Positions 50,658 through 63,150 of a stretch of DNA of 64,000 bases are shown here, in pieces. The DNA comes from Callipepla californica brunnescens (Eukaryota > Chordata > Aves > Galliformes > Odontophoridae). Numbering within the stretch: the stretch's first letter is position 1; each line of letters begins with the position of its first letter. Under the pieces are notes generated by a model. It ran no database searches. It was not told the DNA's origin and saw only the letters and a program-made list of their open reading frames with translations. Made by a program: the position numbers and the translations under genes. The stretch is from the NCBI GenBank assembly GCA_023055505.1, contig JALIRH010000001.1:92968530-93032529 (forward strand), read 5' to 3'.

Positions 50658-51338
50658 GCGCGGGTGGGCGCGTGCCCGGCAAGCTGCGGGGGCGCGCGAC
50701 CCTCAAGCGCACTCCGGGCGCGCGCCCGCACGGCGGGGGCGGGGAAAATTGGGGGGGGGGGGGGGGAATTGGGGGCGGCCGGCGGAGCTCTGCGCTCTGC
50801 TCAGCGCCGCGGAAAGGGGGGGACGGGGAGAGGGCGGGGCGGCGGCGGGCGGGGGCTGCGTGGGGAGTGAGGGGTGCAGAGCGGCGGGCGGGGGGAGTGA
50901 GAGGTGCGGACGAGGGGAGGGGCAGGTGTCCCCGGCTGGCAGCACCGTGGGCGCTCAGCGCCGCGCACGCCGCACGCGCGCTCCCATAGGCCGCGCACGC
51001 CGCCTGGCACACGCACGGGCGCACGCACACGCACACATGCCGATACAACCGACGCTCCGCCGCCCCCTCCACACCCCCGCCCCGCGGCTGCCCTCGCACT
51101 TTCCGCCGCACCGGTCAACTTTCTCCGAGCTCCGCCGCTTCCTTACGCCGGTGCGGGGTCCCCTCCCTTGCGCCCGCAGCTACCGCTGACGGCGGCCCGG
51201 CTCTGATTAATGAGCCGGAGCTGCCGCTGCGCCCGCACCTCGGCTTGAGGGATTGGGTGGCCGCGGTGATGGGAAACAGCGGGTTTGGCTGCGGTGGGGA
51301 CGCGGGCGCCGCGCGGCGCGGTGCAGTTCCACCCGCCG

Positions 51339-51355
51339 CCGCCAGGTGGCAGCGC
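51339..51355 (+). promoter_or_regulatory. Candidate CTCF site
   Basis: CCGCCAGGTGGCAGCGC closely resembles the CTCF core motif (CCASNAGRKGGCRS). It lies near the outer edge of the CpG island, about 950 bp upstream of the inferred exon 1 donor. Occupancy cannot be known from sequence. Confidence 0.5.
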
Positions 51356-51530
51356 AGGGCGGCGGATGGGCCGCGACTACCGGGGCCGCCGCGGGCGCGC
51401 TGGGTCTCGGCCGCCGGGAGCTCCTCGGGGATCGCCTCGCTGGGCAGGCTGGAGGCGGCTCTGGCTGGCTGCCGTTCTCTCTTGCCGGTTGGGAAGCGCG
51501 GTTCTGCCGCTTTGCGTGTGTAGCGTGGAA

Positions 51531-54500
51531 ACGTTTTTCTTCGCGCTGTGTACATATTGGTCAAACGACTCGATCTTATGCCTACAACTGCGTATAAAAT
51601 ACATCCCATGTGTGCAGTACCGAGGTCGACATCCAACTTTAATTCTGCTTCCGTCCCTGTTGCATGCAGTGGTGCCTCGATGGATTTTCATGTGTGAGTC
51701 AAAGCACAGTGATACATTATGTATCATGTGAGAATCCATTACATCTGCATCTTCAAGCAGACCTCTGCCAACTTATGTTTGAATATCTAAACACACTAAA
51801 TATGGGGATAGCTGTAAATGATGGCATTTTTTTTCTCAGTGTTCAGCCTACACCAAAATATGCGTTCTTCTCTGCAAGTATAAAAGGAGCGTCAGTCTAA
51901 TCGTCCTTCTGAAATAAACATGACCCATAGTTTGGATGAAAGACAATATCGTCTTATGTGAACCAAAAGCGTCTTTGGTTCTTACAAGAAACCAAATTCT
52001 TTTTCATCCAAATGCTCACAGGCAATACGACTGATCTCATAGGATTCTTTGGAAAGTTTCTGAGGAGGACAATGTACTTTTATTTTTGAAGAATCAGTGG
52101 AATTCGTGTTCTGATGCAAAGAAACCATCAATGGAAGGTTTTAAATGGCTTCAGAATGAGCTCAATGGTTCTATTTTTAGTTATGGAAAGAATACAAAAA
52201 ACACACTGAACACTTCCCTGCCATCTTAAGTAACAAATTTAAGACTTCTAACATTCCATATGGAATATATTGTAACTGATGAAATGAAAATAAATCATGG
52301 ATGGCAACTAGGGATGCTTTACAGTTTAGTATAAACTTACAATTCTTTAAAGAAAAAAAAAACACACAACAAAACTTTTTTTTTTTTTTAATTCATAAGT
52401 CTTTGTTTTATGTACATATGCTTCAATTTTAAGCCCTGTCATACATATAGCATTGGTCTGTGTTTCTATGCTATTTTTCTCCCTGACACACAAAGTCAGA
52501 AATATATACATGTTTTATTTCATAAGAGAGCAGTATTAAATAAACTTGGCACTTAGACTGAGCTTAACATTTTTAATGAAACCACTTCAGAAAAGCTGAC
52601 ATTTCATAAACCTGAAATAGTGTTAAAAATATGTAAGAGTATTGTGCTTATGTTCCAGTTATTCTGATCCTGTGTGAGTGAGATGTTAAAAAAGTATAAC
52701 GAATAGAACATCATATTTAACAAAATCTTATTTCAACTTGTTAGACTGTTAGATAAATTGTAGTACACATATGAGGCTTAAATATTTATTAATGTAGAAC
52801 TATAATGTTGATGTTCCATTCACTGTTATTATGATTAATATAGTATTTCTAGTAAAAAAGTTCTGTAGACTTTTGCAGAACACTTATTTTAATGTACACA
52901 AGTAGCACGAGACAGCACAGCTCTATATTCCTTACTGAATTCACCTATTTGAATGGAGTTTGCAGAGCCTGAAAACATTCCATATAGTGGAAAGTTGTAT
53001 CTAAACATTTGAACTGGAATTGTCATTATAATTGAAAAATATAATTATCATTATAATAGAAAAACAGATGTAAAAGTCAAAAGTGTAATAATTGGAACTG
53101 CAGAATATACACACTCTAGGAAAGAGAAAAAAAATGGGATGGGATAATTTCATGTCAATGCACTAAAAACTTTAAAGAAATAAAGATTTTTAATCCATAA
53201 TGCAACAAAGAAATGAAATTTGATGATAAAGATGAGAGAGCCTCACTGAATGAAAATTATTGAGCACAGGAAGGAAAAAGCTTCATGAGGACGTGATATG
53301 AATCTCCTGGTGCAGATTTGATCTGGGAAATAATCTCTGTAAATACTAGGGGAATAAATAAACAAAATGTGGATCTTATGTGATTACATTAATTTTCAGT
53401 GGGCAAGTGCCAGAAAAAAAACCCTGAAGTGATGGTGTTGGGGAAAACAAAAATTTGTACATGACAGTGAGTAATTTCTTTTACGAGCCAACAGGAGGCA
53501 AGGCTATCTTGAACTTCGTATTAGTAAACAACCTGAGAAACAAATAAAAATTCACTGAGATTATCTTGAGGAGCACTAGAATTAAAGTTCAGACAAGGCA
53601 CAATGCTACCTTATGTAAAAAAAATGCAGACACTATTTAATATGTTCATTTAAATCATGTGGGGAATAGTATAGGGATGAAAAAGAGATCCAGAAGATAA
53701 AACTGAATCGAATACCACAATCTACAAAATCACAGATGGAAACTTTTGCTGTAAACTTGGGTGAACCATTTTTAGATAGTATTATAAAAATCTGAAGGTG
53801 TTGATAAAGCAGAAAGTGACTACATGTTGCCACTATAATGGAATTACTGACACAATGGGAAAAGATAAATATGATTCCATGGCGTATTAGGCAAGATTGT
53901 TCTCATAGTAGGGAAAGTGTTAATAAAGTTGACCAGGACTAGAGTTTGCATGCATTTTGATGAGTTTCTGTTGGGTTATGCATGATTCTAGCTATACAAT
54001 CAAAGATCTTAAAAGGAATGAAGCCAGGGTAATTAAAGAATGGAAAATGTTTCTTCAGACAAAGAGTTTGTTTGTTTGTTTGTTTGGAGACATATATAGA
54101 CAGATATTGGAGGGGGATGTGACTTCTTCCTAGTACATTTTTAGTTAAATGCAAGAAAGAGACAAAGTATTTGACTAAAGAATGATACTTGCATGCCATA
54201 AAGCACTCATGTATTGATTATATTTTAACATAGACTAGAAAAGTGAAGACATTTACTGACTGTCTGAGAAGTGAGAAGGCCGTCCAAACAGGTAATTAGG
54301 CCGACAAATCAAGATTGTGTTTTTTGTTTTGTTTTGTTTTAAGAGAGAACTTGAAAGCTTTTAGGAAACATTGTGTAATTGAATGGGACAGTTCCTGGAG
54401 GATAGTTATATTTATGCCAAGTTGGGAAAGAAAAGGCATTTTGAAGAAGATGGAATTTGGTTGTTCTACATTTATACTGCATCTGTTCCTTGCCTCAGGG

Positions 54501-56283
54501 TTTACTGCAGACCCTCAGGTCAGGAATGATATTTTCTTCCTTGTTGTTATAATTTAGATTCTGAGTTGTATTAATTTCTTTCATTCCTGATTCTCTTTTT
54601 CTACATTATCATGTGGGACATGTTTTAATTCCTTGAACATTCTGCATACACTTTCTAGTGTTTTTCCTTGTATTATTTTGTAGGTGACTGGCAGGGTCTT
54701 TGTTCCTTTTCTTCCCCCTTTTCTTCATTTACTCCAAAGAATGTTAGAGATCAAACTTTTGGTCTTTACTGCAAAAGTTAAGAATTTGCTTAAGCATTTG
54801 AAAGCATTTAGTACCATTTGGAGTAAATGTTCTAGCCATCTAATATATAGCTACCCATATCTGTGAGGATTTAGAATTTTGGGTAGTCTTCCAGTGATAC
54901 GTTCCTATGTTCTCTATTACTTATGAAAATCATATTCAGCTTATTTCTGTTCCCTCAAAGATTCTAGTTAAGCTTTCAGCTGCTTCAGTAGGATGTGACA
55001 TGGATAAAGTAATGTATAAGAAAAGCTGGATTCACATTCATACTCCAGATTAATTAGCAGAAATTTTAATATGATGAATGTACAGTCATAAAGACTATTC
55101 AATCAGGGGCAAATTTCTTTTGGACTAGTTCTTACAAGCAAAACAAGCAGGAAAAGTTAGAACTGTAGTCGTGTGGTCTGATTTTTGAGTGATTTCGTGA
55201 GGATTCAGGATTTTGACTTAATGATCCTTATGCTTTCCTTCCAACCTAGGATATTCTGTGATTCTAAGATTCTATGTGTGAACTAGACTTCTGAACCACT
55301 CAGTAGAAAGAACAATAACATGATTCCTAATTTCTAGGTAAAAAATGAAACAAACAAAAAAAAAATGTGTAAATAGATGAGGAATTAAGTTCTTTGAGAC
55401 ACATTAAAGGTACTCAGCAGGAATTTTAGCAGTATCAGGGAATGATAGATAGGGTCACATGCATTTTTGTAAATTTAGTCCTGGGTGACTATATGTTCTT
55501 TAGATGCTTCAATTTATGTTTTATAAGACAACTAATTTTTCCTGAGAAAAATCAGTTGTGGGTTTTTCTTTGTTCTTGGTTGTTTTTGTTCTGTTATGTT
55601 TTGTTGTTTGTTTGTTTTTTAGTTGTTTTTTTTTTTTTTTGTGTGGTTACTTGGTTAGTTTTTACTCTATTTTGGAGTTGTTATTTACAACAACTCATCT
55701 GTACAGACAATATAAGTTTTCTGTACAGAAAGTTCATAAAAAGTAGAGATTTCATTAAAATCTCTCATTGATTTTTAAATATCCAATCCAGTCATATGAA
55801 TTTCCACCTATATTTTAAGAAAATATTTTTAAGATATAAACATAATATATGTTAGTTTCATACATTTATAGATATGGATTTATTTTAAAAAGATAAATAG
55901 TAGGGTGACTCCCAATCAGACAGCTTGGTCTTTATTTAAAATAAATATAATGCTTATTTAAACAGTGACATTTAAGAAAGAAACCATTTTTAACTGTTCT
56001 CCCAAATGGGCATGGTAGCTATGTTATTCTAAATTCAGAAGAAGTGAGGTATGTTGCTTGTTTGTTGTTTTTAGTGGATTCACTAAAACAAAATGAGAGA
56101 GCAGGAGACTTACAATGAACTGATAGCATCTAATAGCTAATCAGTATGCTATTCAGGATTTCACGCCAATGGTGACATCTCTCTCTTCTGACGGTGGAGT
56201 TTTCATCGGTTACTGCCACTAGGCATCTCTATATGCACCTATGTGTAGGAATCTAATCAATGGAAAGAGTAAGTAATGTAGAG
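51531..56283. other. Intergenic upstream of SLITRK5
   Basis: AT-rich sequence resumes outside the CpG island. TATAAAAT at 51593-51600 on the plus strand is the only promoter-like motif noted. A short CR1 3' end occurs at 55170-55277. No coding region is supported. Confidence 0.5.
55170..55277 (+). mobile_element. CR1 3' end fragment
   Basis: Ends with TTCCAACCTAGGATATTCTG and TGATTCTAAGATTCTATG, the plus-strand CR1 3' terminus, preceded by diverged 3' UTR (TTAATGATCCTTATGC). 5'-truncated to about 100 bp. Confidence 0.8.
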
Positions 56284-56720
56284 TATCATAGAATATTCCT
56301 AGTTGGAAAGGACTCACAAGGATCTTTGAGTCAAACTCCTGGCTCCACAGAAGATTACCCAGAAATCAAACCCTTCATCTGAGAGCATTGTTCAAATCCT
56401 TCTTGACCTCCATCAAGTCTTGGTGCAATGATTACTGTCTTGGGGAACCAGTTCTAGTGCTTGACCACCTTCTGGTGAAGAACCTTTTCCTAACACCCAA
56501 CCTGATCCACGCCTGCCACAGCTTCATGCTGTTCCCTCGGGTCCTGTTGTTGTCACCAAAGAGAGGAGAGGAGACCAGAGCTGCCTCTCTTTTCCCCTCA
56601 TGAGGAACTGCAGGCTGCCAAGGTGCCTCCCCTCAGTCTCCACTTCTCTAGGCTGAGCAAATCCAGAGACCTCCACCAGTCCTCATATGTCTCACCCTCT
56701 AGACCCTTCACCATATTCCA
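56284..56720 (-). mobile_element. CR1 3' end fragment
   Basis: ATCATAGAATATTCCTAGTT then TTGGAAAGGACTCACAAGGA (CR1 3' end in reverse), followed by the ORF2 C-terminal region (GGTGAAGAACCTTTTCCTAA, TGTTCCCTCGGGTCCTG, TGCAGGCTGCCAAGGTGCC). The plus-strand open frame here is antisense to the LINE. Confidence 0.92.
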
Positions 56721-58662
56721 TCACCCAACATGAACAGGAAGAGTATAAAATATGTTAGTAAACTTACTTCATGATGGTTAAAATCAGCTGTTTTGAACAT
56801 TACTGGAGAAAACATACTAAAGTTGCAATTAAATTTAAAATAAACTCTTTTAAAGTAGATATTTATATGATCTTAATGTGGTCTTTCTGATATTACATAT
56901 ACATAAAATGGAAAGAAATCCTCAGAAAATCATGTCAGTTTGAGTTGTCTATTTGTCAAATGTGTTATAATGTTTAAATTATTCAAACAGGTTAGTATAA
57001 AACTGGATTTTCAGATAGCAAATTCTTGTAATTAATTTTAAGATTAAGAGTGAACAAGCATTTTTGTAAATAACTTCTCTATAACATCTTAGTAAATGGG
57101 ATATTTCAAGAATTACGGGCCTTCAATAGATTGTCCAGGTATCTGATCTTTACAATTAATGTTTAAATAGATGACTGGTAATGTAAAATAATAATTAATT
57201 GCATAATTATTTTCAGAATCAAGCCATTATTAAATGTTTCAGCCAAGGTCTTTTGGTAGGACAGTTGTTACATTTAAGTCAGCAGTCTTAGAAAACATGA
57301 GAGCTTTTTTGTAATTTTTTAATTACTGCTATCATTTTTCTATAAGAAAAGGACAAATTTAAGGTTGTGTGATGGTATATTCTTCCAAATATAATAAGCA
57401 AGATACTTGAACAGACATCTCAGGGGATTAAAAAATTAATTTCTGTAATGTACAAAGGTGGCATGTAGAACACTGAGATCTGGATTATACTGATATTATC
57501 TGAGAAATGGAACCAGGAATTCTTTAGCAGCTCTTCTGAACCTGCAGTCAGTAATCCTTAAACTATAATTCTGAGTGTATTTATTTCAACTTTGTGGAGA
57601 ACAACACTTTCTCAGAGATCCAGCACTGTCAAATGTTTTGATATTTGTTTCTCCCGTAGTGTAACAACTTTGGGTTAGAGAGAAAATCTGTATTTATTTA
57701 TTTATTTTGAGGTTGTTTACTAACTTGTCTTTTTGTTGTTGTTGTTTTTTAATGTCTCCACTGGTTTTAACATACTCATGGTCTTGTTGTAAAATTTGAG
57801 TCTGTGATCACTTAACCCAAAGACAAGGTTGTTGCAAATCCACTTCACTGAAAACTCAGATTAGGTGATGAATGCATTGAGGAAACCAAAATTTGTTATT
57901 CTCAGTCAGCACTTTTTGCTTCTTCTGACATGTTATTGGTTCTTCTTTTGAGGTAAAGTGACTGAGAGTCTAAATCCAAGGCAGATATTAAAATCTAGTA
58001 TTGGGTTTGGATTTTCACATAACTATTTAAAATTAAACTAAAAGTTATATTTTTGTCTCCTCCAATATATCCAGTCAATTTACAAGATAGCAGTTCAAGT
58101 AAGATATGACATTTTTTTCCAAACATTAAATTTTTTTAGAAGACATTATGGTATGTTCCCATATTCTTTGAACTGCAGGCTGAAAGCAGGCTAGTTTGAA
58201 CAGTTCATTGATTATAATTCGTATGGTAATGCATAAAAAAAGATAACATTTAAAGACTGGTCTTTTCTTTCATTAGCTTGTCAACTTACTAATTTCTGTA
58301 TCTCATAATCAGTCTAAAAATTCTGTATACTAGTCAACAGAGTGGAAGAGTGTAATTTGTTGCTTTACTGTTCAAAATGAAGAAATAGAACATAATTTGT
58401 GAGCAAGGGGTTTTAAGTATTATTAAAAATGACTGGAAAATGCAAGTAAGAATCTATTTGTATTTAATTATCACTAAAGTTCCTGAATAATGTCATCACT
58501 TCCTATATTGTTTATTTAGTGAAAAATACCAATGGAACATGTAATAAACACTTCTGTATTATGTAAGTTCTCTCTAAAAAATAATAATATATATATATTA
58601 TTATCTAGCAAGACATTCAGCATACAATATACAGAATACAAATAAATTTTAAAAACTCACCC
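56721..58662. other. Intergenic, no gene recognised
   Basis: AT-rich with small (ATTT)n and (GTT)n runs near 57690-57750. No coding evidence. Confidence 0.55.
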
Positions 58663-58692
58663 AAACCATTCTATGATTCTGTGATTTTATGA
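58663..58692 (+). mobile_element. CR1 3' terminal stub
   Basis: CCATTCTATGATTCTGTGAT is the CR1 plus-strand 3' terminus with almost no body. The 100 bp after it (CCAGGCATGTCCAGCCCATA onward) look like a different, unnamed repeat. Confidence 0.6.
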
Positions 58693-58804
58693 TATACCAG
58701 GCATGTCCAGCCCATAGCTAACATGTGACCTTGAAGGGTTTGCAATCTGGTTGCCCCCTATCCCACATCATCATGGCAGTGGCTCTTCTCTGCTGAGTGA
58801 AAAT

Positions 58805-58946
58805 GCATAGCTATTTCTGGTAACTATGTTGAAAAATAATATTTTGTAGTTGAGAATTTGCTCTATCAAATAGTGTTATTATGCTATTTGTGTCAGTCGT
58901 AGTTTCCATGAAAATAAATAGGAAGCATTACTTTCAAAGCAGCCTT
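58805..58946 (+). mobile_element. Mariner (Galluhop-type) 3' end fragment
   Basis: Aligns by eye with the last 130 bp of the mariner at 34740-34866: TATGTTGAAAAATA, TTGAGAATTTGCTCTATCAA, GTGTTATTATGC and the terminal AAATAGGAAGCATTACTTTC all have counterparts. Only the right end of the element remains. Confidence 0.8.
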
Positions 58947-60482
58947 CAGGGATGCATCCCTATACAGTTCTTCCTCACTCAGTGTGACCTGAGGAAGCCA
59001 AAAAGTTGGACATCCATAAAATATACCTTAGTTAAGAATTACAAAATACTCTGCAAACATAACTAAGTCTTAATCTTTCCCTATTGCTCCAAGCACCCTT
59101 ATAACACAATTATACTGGAAACACAATTATAATGGGAAAATTTGCTTATGAGATATTTAATTCTGCATGGAAGTGATGTGAAATTCATGATTTAGTATAG
59201 TTTAAGCACTAGATTTCTCGATGTGTCTCTATGGAACATGAACAACCTGCAAAGCTTAAGTAAGTCCACATAGGATATTACTATTATGTAACCTAGAAGT
59301 TGCAAATAACATTTGGATTCTCCATTAGACACCTCTAATCAAATAACAGTGATATTGCCACATTGCAACTCATGACTTAAAGAACCAAAAAAAAAGAGAA
59401 AAAAAGTGAGAGTTAGAGTGTCAGTCCTTTGGAAATGTGGTAGATGACTAGATTGAAGTTGCTTAAATCTACTTGGCTACCTGGAAGTCCACAGACAAAG
59501 AAAAGCAGATGGAGGAGAGCTGAAAGGAAATATCATCCCTAGGCTTCCTTTGTGGTACCAAAATGAGATCAACTAACTGAAATGTTGCATCTGGAATATG
59601 GAATGCTTTATTGAATTAATTCAGATTGTTTCTCAGAATTCCCCTTACAGTACCGCAAATGGAAAATGAATCTGATGCTTAATATAGCAAAATGCTGGCT
59701 GTATTTAGTGTCCATTTATGTATTGCTTCAATCCATGTTTATCCTGAAAATGAATTGCTGAATTGAACAGCAACAGTGAAGTTTAATAAATAACACTATC
59801 AGTCTCTAAATCATGAACTCTGTCTTGCCTGAGAGATTCTTTAGCGTTTTAAAGCCTACATAGGGTCTTCAAGCTGCAAGCATTAATAGGAAGCTGTTCT
59901 CCATTACAAAATGTTAACTACTCCTCAAATGCATCTATGAAATTCTAAATTAAATTAATTCCTTCCACTTAAACAATTTCCCAGCTCTCATAGGAAAGAG
60001 GCTGGCAGGCAGGCATATTGTTTTCAAATAGTCTTACTAGGCAACCAACCTTGGTGTTTAAATTGGTCAATTAATCTTAAATGCTTTCCAATAAATGATA
60101 GCACAAAATGGATGTCTTCAAAGATCTGAAGTCCACTCTAAATATATGTCCCACATCACTGGTGCAAGTGTTCAGAAAATATATTAAAAAGAAAGAGAGT
60201 TAAATAGAATTATAAAGAGATTACAGTATATTAACCATTTATGCAATCTGTATTTGTATGGACCCAGGTAGGACTCTGTGAGAAATGCAGTGCAACTCAT
60301 CATAAGACAGATATTTTGTCAAAATCAAAACATCTGTTAGCAAAAACTCTTTTTAAAACTTAAATGAAATATCCTAGGTACTCTTCTAAAAAAGCAATTT
60401 CTACAATTGTCAGTAAATGCATATGAAATTTTCTGTATGGTTTAAGATTTTTTATATATCAATATTTTAATCACATTCTCTA

Positions 60483-60553
60483 TCCTCTCCTCTCCTCTCC
60501 TCTCCTCTCCTCTCCTCTCCTCTCCTCTCCTCTCCTCTCCTCTCCTCTCCTCA
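60483..60553. repeat. (CTCCT)n microsatellite
   Basis: About 14 perfect CTCCT units, all pyrimidine on the plus strand, followed by an AGATAGATAGAT / TCTATCTAT inverted pair. Same unit (on the opposite strand) as the pentamer block at 40829-40973. Confidence 0.97.
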
Positions 60554-63118
60554 GATAGATAGATATAATGTCTATCTATTTTATATATATATGTCACTCA
60601 TAAAATCCTCCATTTATTTGTTTTTATTATTATTATTATTTAATTTTAAAATAGGAATAAAATTTGCACACTTAATTATTAGAAATTGCTCTGAAAATGA
60701 CATACACTTATTCCTCAGCATTTGCACACTTGCACAAATTATTTATTGCCTCCCATACTCCTCCAATACCTGTAGTATTATTGCAATGTTTTCTATGTAT
60801 AAAACTCTTAATTAAAGCTGTTAACTTACCAAGTGTCAATGCTTTAAAGTGTTTGCTCAGATATCTGACATTTACATTGGATATATTAGCACCTGAGAAA
60901 ATACATCACGTGTTTTTTATTATTAGCACTATTGTTTACTCTCTTTTTTGATATAATTTTCTGTAAGTTTGTTGATAGCAACTGACTACAAAGTTAAAAC
61001 TTCAGTGAACTAAGAAATACAACATTATGTAACAACTTGAATTAAACAGCGTATATGTTCAGGGACTTGTATGCTGATGGGGACTGACAATTCCAAACAG
61101 TTCCATTCAGAAGAGCCCTTCTGTGACACCTAACTCTGAAGAAACAGGAAATCACTAGTGGAGTATACAAGCTATTCTTACTGGAAAAATTCAAGCATTA
61201 GAAATAGATTCTGGAGCTTGGTTTAAATCTTTATTGCTTGAGGCTGCCTCTGTACTCAATGATTAAACAGGTGTTAAAAGCCTTCTTTGGAACTGAGACA
61301 CTCTCTCAAGATAGCTGTTTTTTTCCATCTGCATCGGGGAAAGTAGTGTTTCAAGATAATTTAAAAGCTCGTTTAACTTCTGAAAGTTGGATGAGAGAAT
61401 CCCAAGTTCAAGAACCTATTCTTTCATTCTGCCAGAATTCACTAAAATGAAGAAGCATCCATGTTGTTAACTTCAGTTCTGGAAACTAAGAGAAACAGTT
61501 ACATGAAAGACCTAAATTATTAGGTTATGCTCTTTAAGTTTAGTCATAAGAAATCTGAGTTTGAGATTGTGACTCTGGGAAGTCTTTAATCATCAAACAG
61601 ATGAATTAAATGATATGAGGGAGAAAAGATTCTAAGGCAGACCAGAATTATATTTATCTGAGCCAGAGTTCTAAAAGAAAGTTTTTATTACCAGTCTGTA
61701 TCAAAATGTCGCATGATATGCTATAAATCAGGACAAGCTTCTTCAGGGTTTAATTATCCTTACATTCTTCCTTAATATCTCCGAAAAAAGAAAACAGTGT
61801 GCTTGAGAGAGTCACAATCAGTTGATCTTAAAAGAACCTGTGACTCTGAATCTCTTCATTGCACTACTGAGGTTTTTTTCCTAGCCTACTTACTTTTCTG
61901 CAGTTCATTTGTTTTTGGAGCACAGAGTATCAGAAGCCATCTTTTGCCACATTCTTAACAAAGCTCTTGTATACTTAGTAGCACGCCATGCCATGCTTGC
62001 TTCGAGTATCACCGACATCCTAGCACAATGGAATTGTTTGTAAGGAGCATTCCTTGCCATGTCCTTCAACATAAATATACCAACTAGGAAGTAATGTCAG
62101 GACTAGAAGGACCAATTATAATGTTTTGATCAATTCAAAGAGCGAGGATTGTCTCTTCTCTTCAGCCTGAGTATTATGACCAACACACCTATCTGGATCT
62201 CTGTCATCAACAACTTAACCAGACAATAACATAACCTCAACTTCAGACCTTTACTCTTCTAGCACACCCATTGTAAAATGTCAGCACAAGGTGGTGGAAC
62301 TTCAGGTCAAAGAGCACTCAGAATTGGGAACCTGAAGTAAATCCATAACTGTGCCCATCCCTCTTAAAGTTTCTTAGCCTTTGCATTTTTTCCTAAAGCC
62401 AGTGAGTTTTACTGCAGGATGAAAAGTCAATTGTCCCATAGGCAATCTTTATGTATGCTTGCACTTAGCACATTTAGTCCCCTCTGTTTACACTCTTGGC
62501 CCAGGGAACATAAAAAGGCCTTTTAATCTCATTACATATCTCACACATAACTTGGAGCTTGGCTTCTATTTTCCTTGAGAGAACCTGCATGTTGGGCTTA
62601 ATCACTCATTAGCACCCAAAAATAGGGACCAGACAAAACTTCCAGTGTTTCTGTACATCTGTGTGAATGCAGATAGGGGAGTGTTAAGCAGAATGTGCTA
62701 GGCTGGGGATACTGAGGATGCTGGAAACATCTAGCATTAGGTTAGCTCTACGTTCTTGTCAGGTATAAAGTTAATTTCTGAAAAAAAACCACAACAACAA
62801 CAAAACAAAAAACAAAAACAAAGCAAACAACAATTAAGGACAAGTACTTTATGAAGGCCTTGAATAGACTGGCTTTACTGCTGGCTCATACTATTTTCTG
62901 TCTCAATTCTACAGGCTGCTGCCAAGAAGCTTTACTTAGAAAATTCTGTATTTTCCTTCACATTTCACATGTCACCCTGGTCAGGATGTGTGTAAGTCTT
63001 TTGGCTATGTTTCTGCCTTCTGTATAAGAGATCAGAAATTACTTGATTTTTCCACAAATTCTGTATTTATTTTATGAAAATCTATTTTTTTTTTTTTTGG
63101 TAAATTTAATACCTTGGA

Positions 63119-63150
63119 TTTATTTTATTTTATTTTATTTTATTTTATTC
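63119..63150. repeat. (TTTTA)n microsatellite
   Basis: Six TTTTA units. Confidence 0.93.

Larger units (their letters stand above)
50130..51530. promoter_or_regulatory. CpG island and probable SLITRK5 promoter
   Basis: The only long CpG-dense, GC-rich stretch in an otherwise AT-rich window. It lies at the expected 5' end of SLITRK5 and spans the inferred exon 1. It contains GC-box-like runs (for example GGGCGGGGC around 50834), many CG dinucleotides and a CTCF-like motif at 51339. No clear TATA box is seen for the minus-strand gene, which fits a CpG-island promoter. Long open frames here on both strands reflect the scarcity of stop codons in GC-rich DNA. Boundaries were judged by eye. Confidence 0.85.

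Noticed and set aside
49933..51189. 418-codon plus-strand open frame, plus several minus-strand frames in the same interval
   Set aside because: CpG-island and CA-repeat sequence has few stop codons. The peptides are low complexity (Gly/Arg, Thr/His runs) with no homology I recognise.
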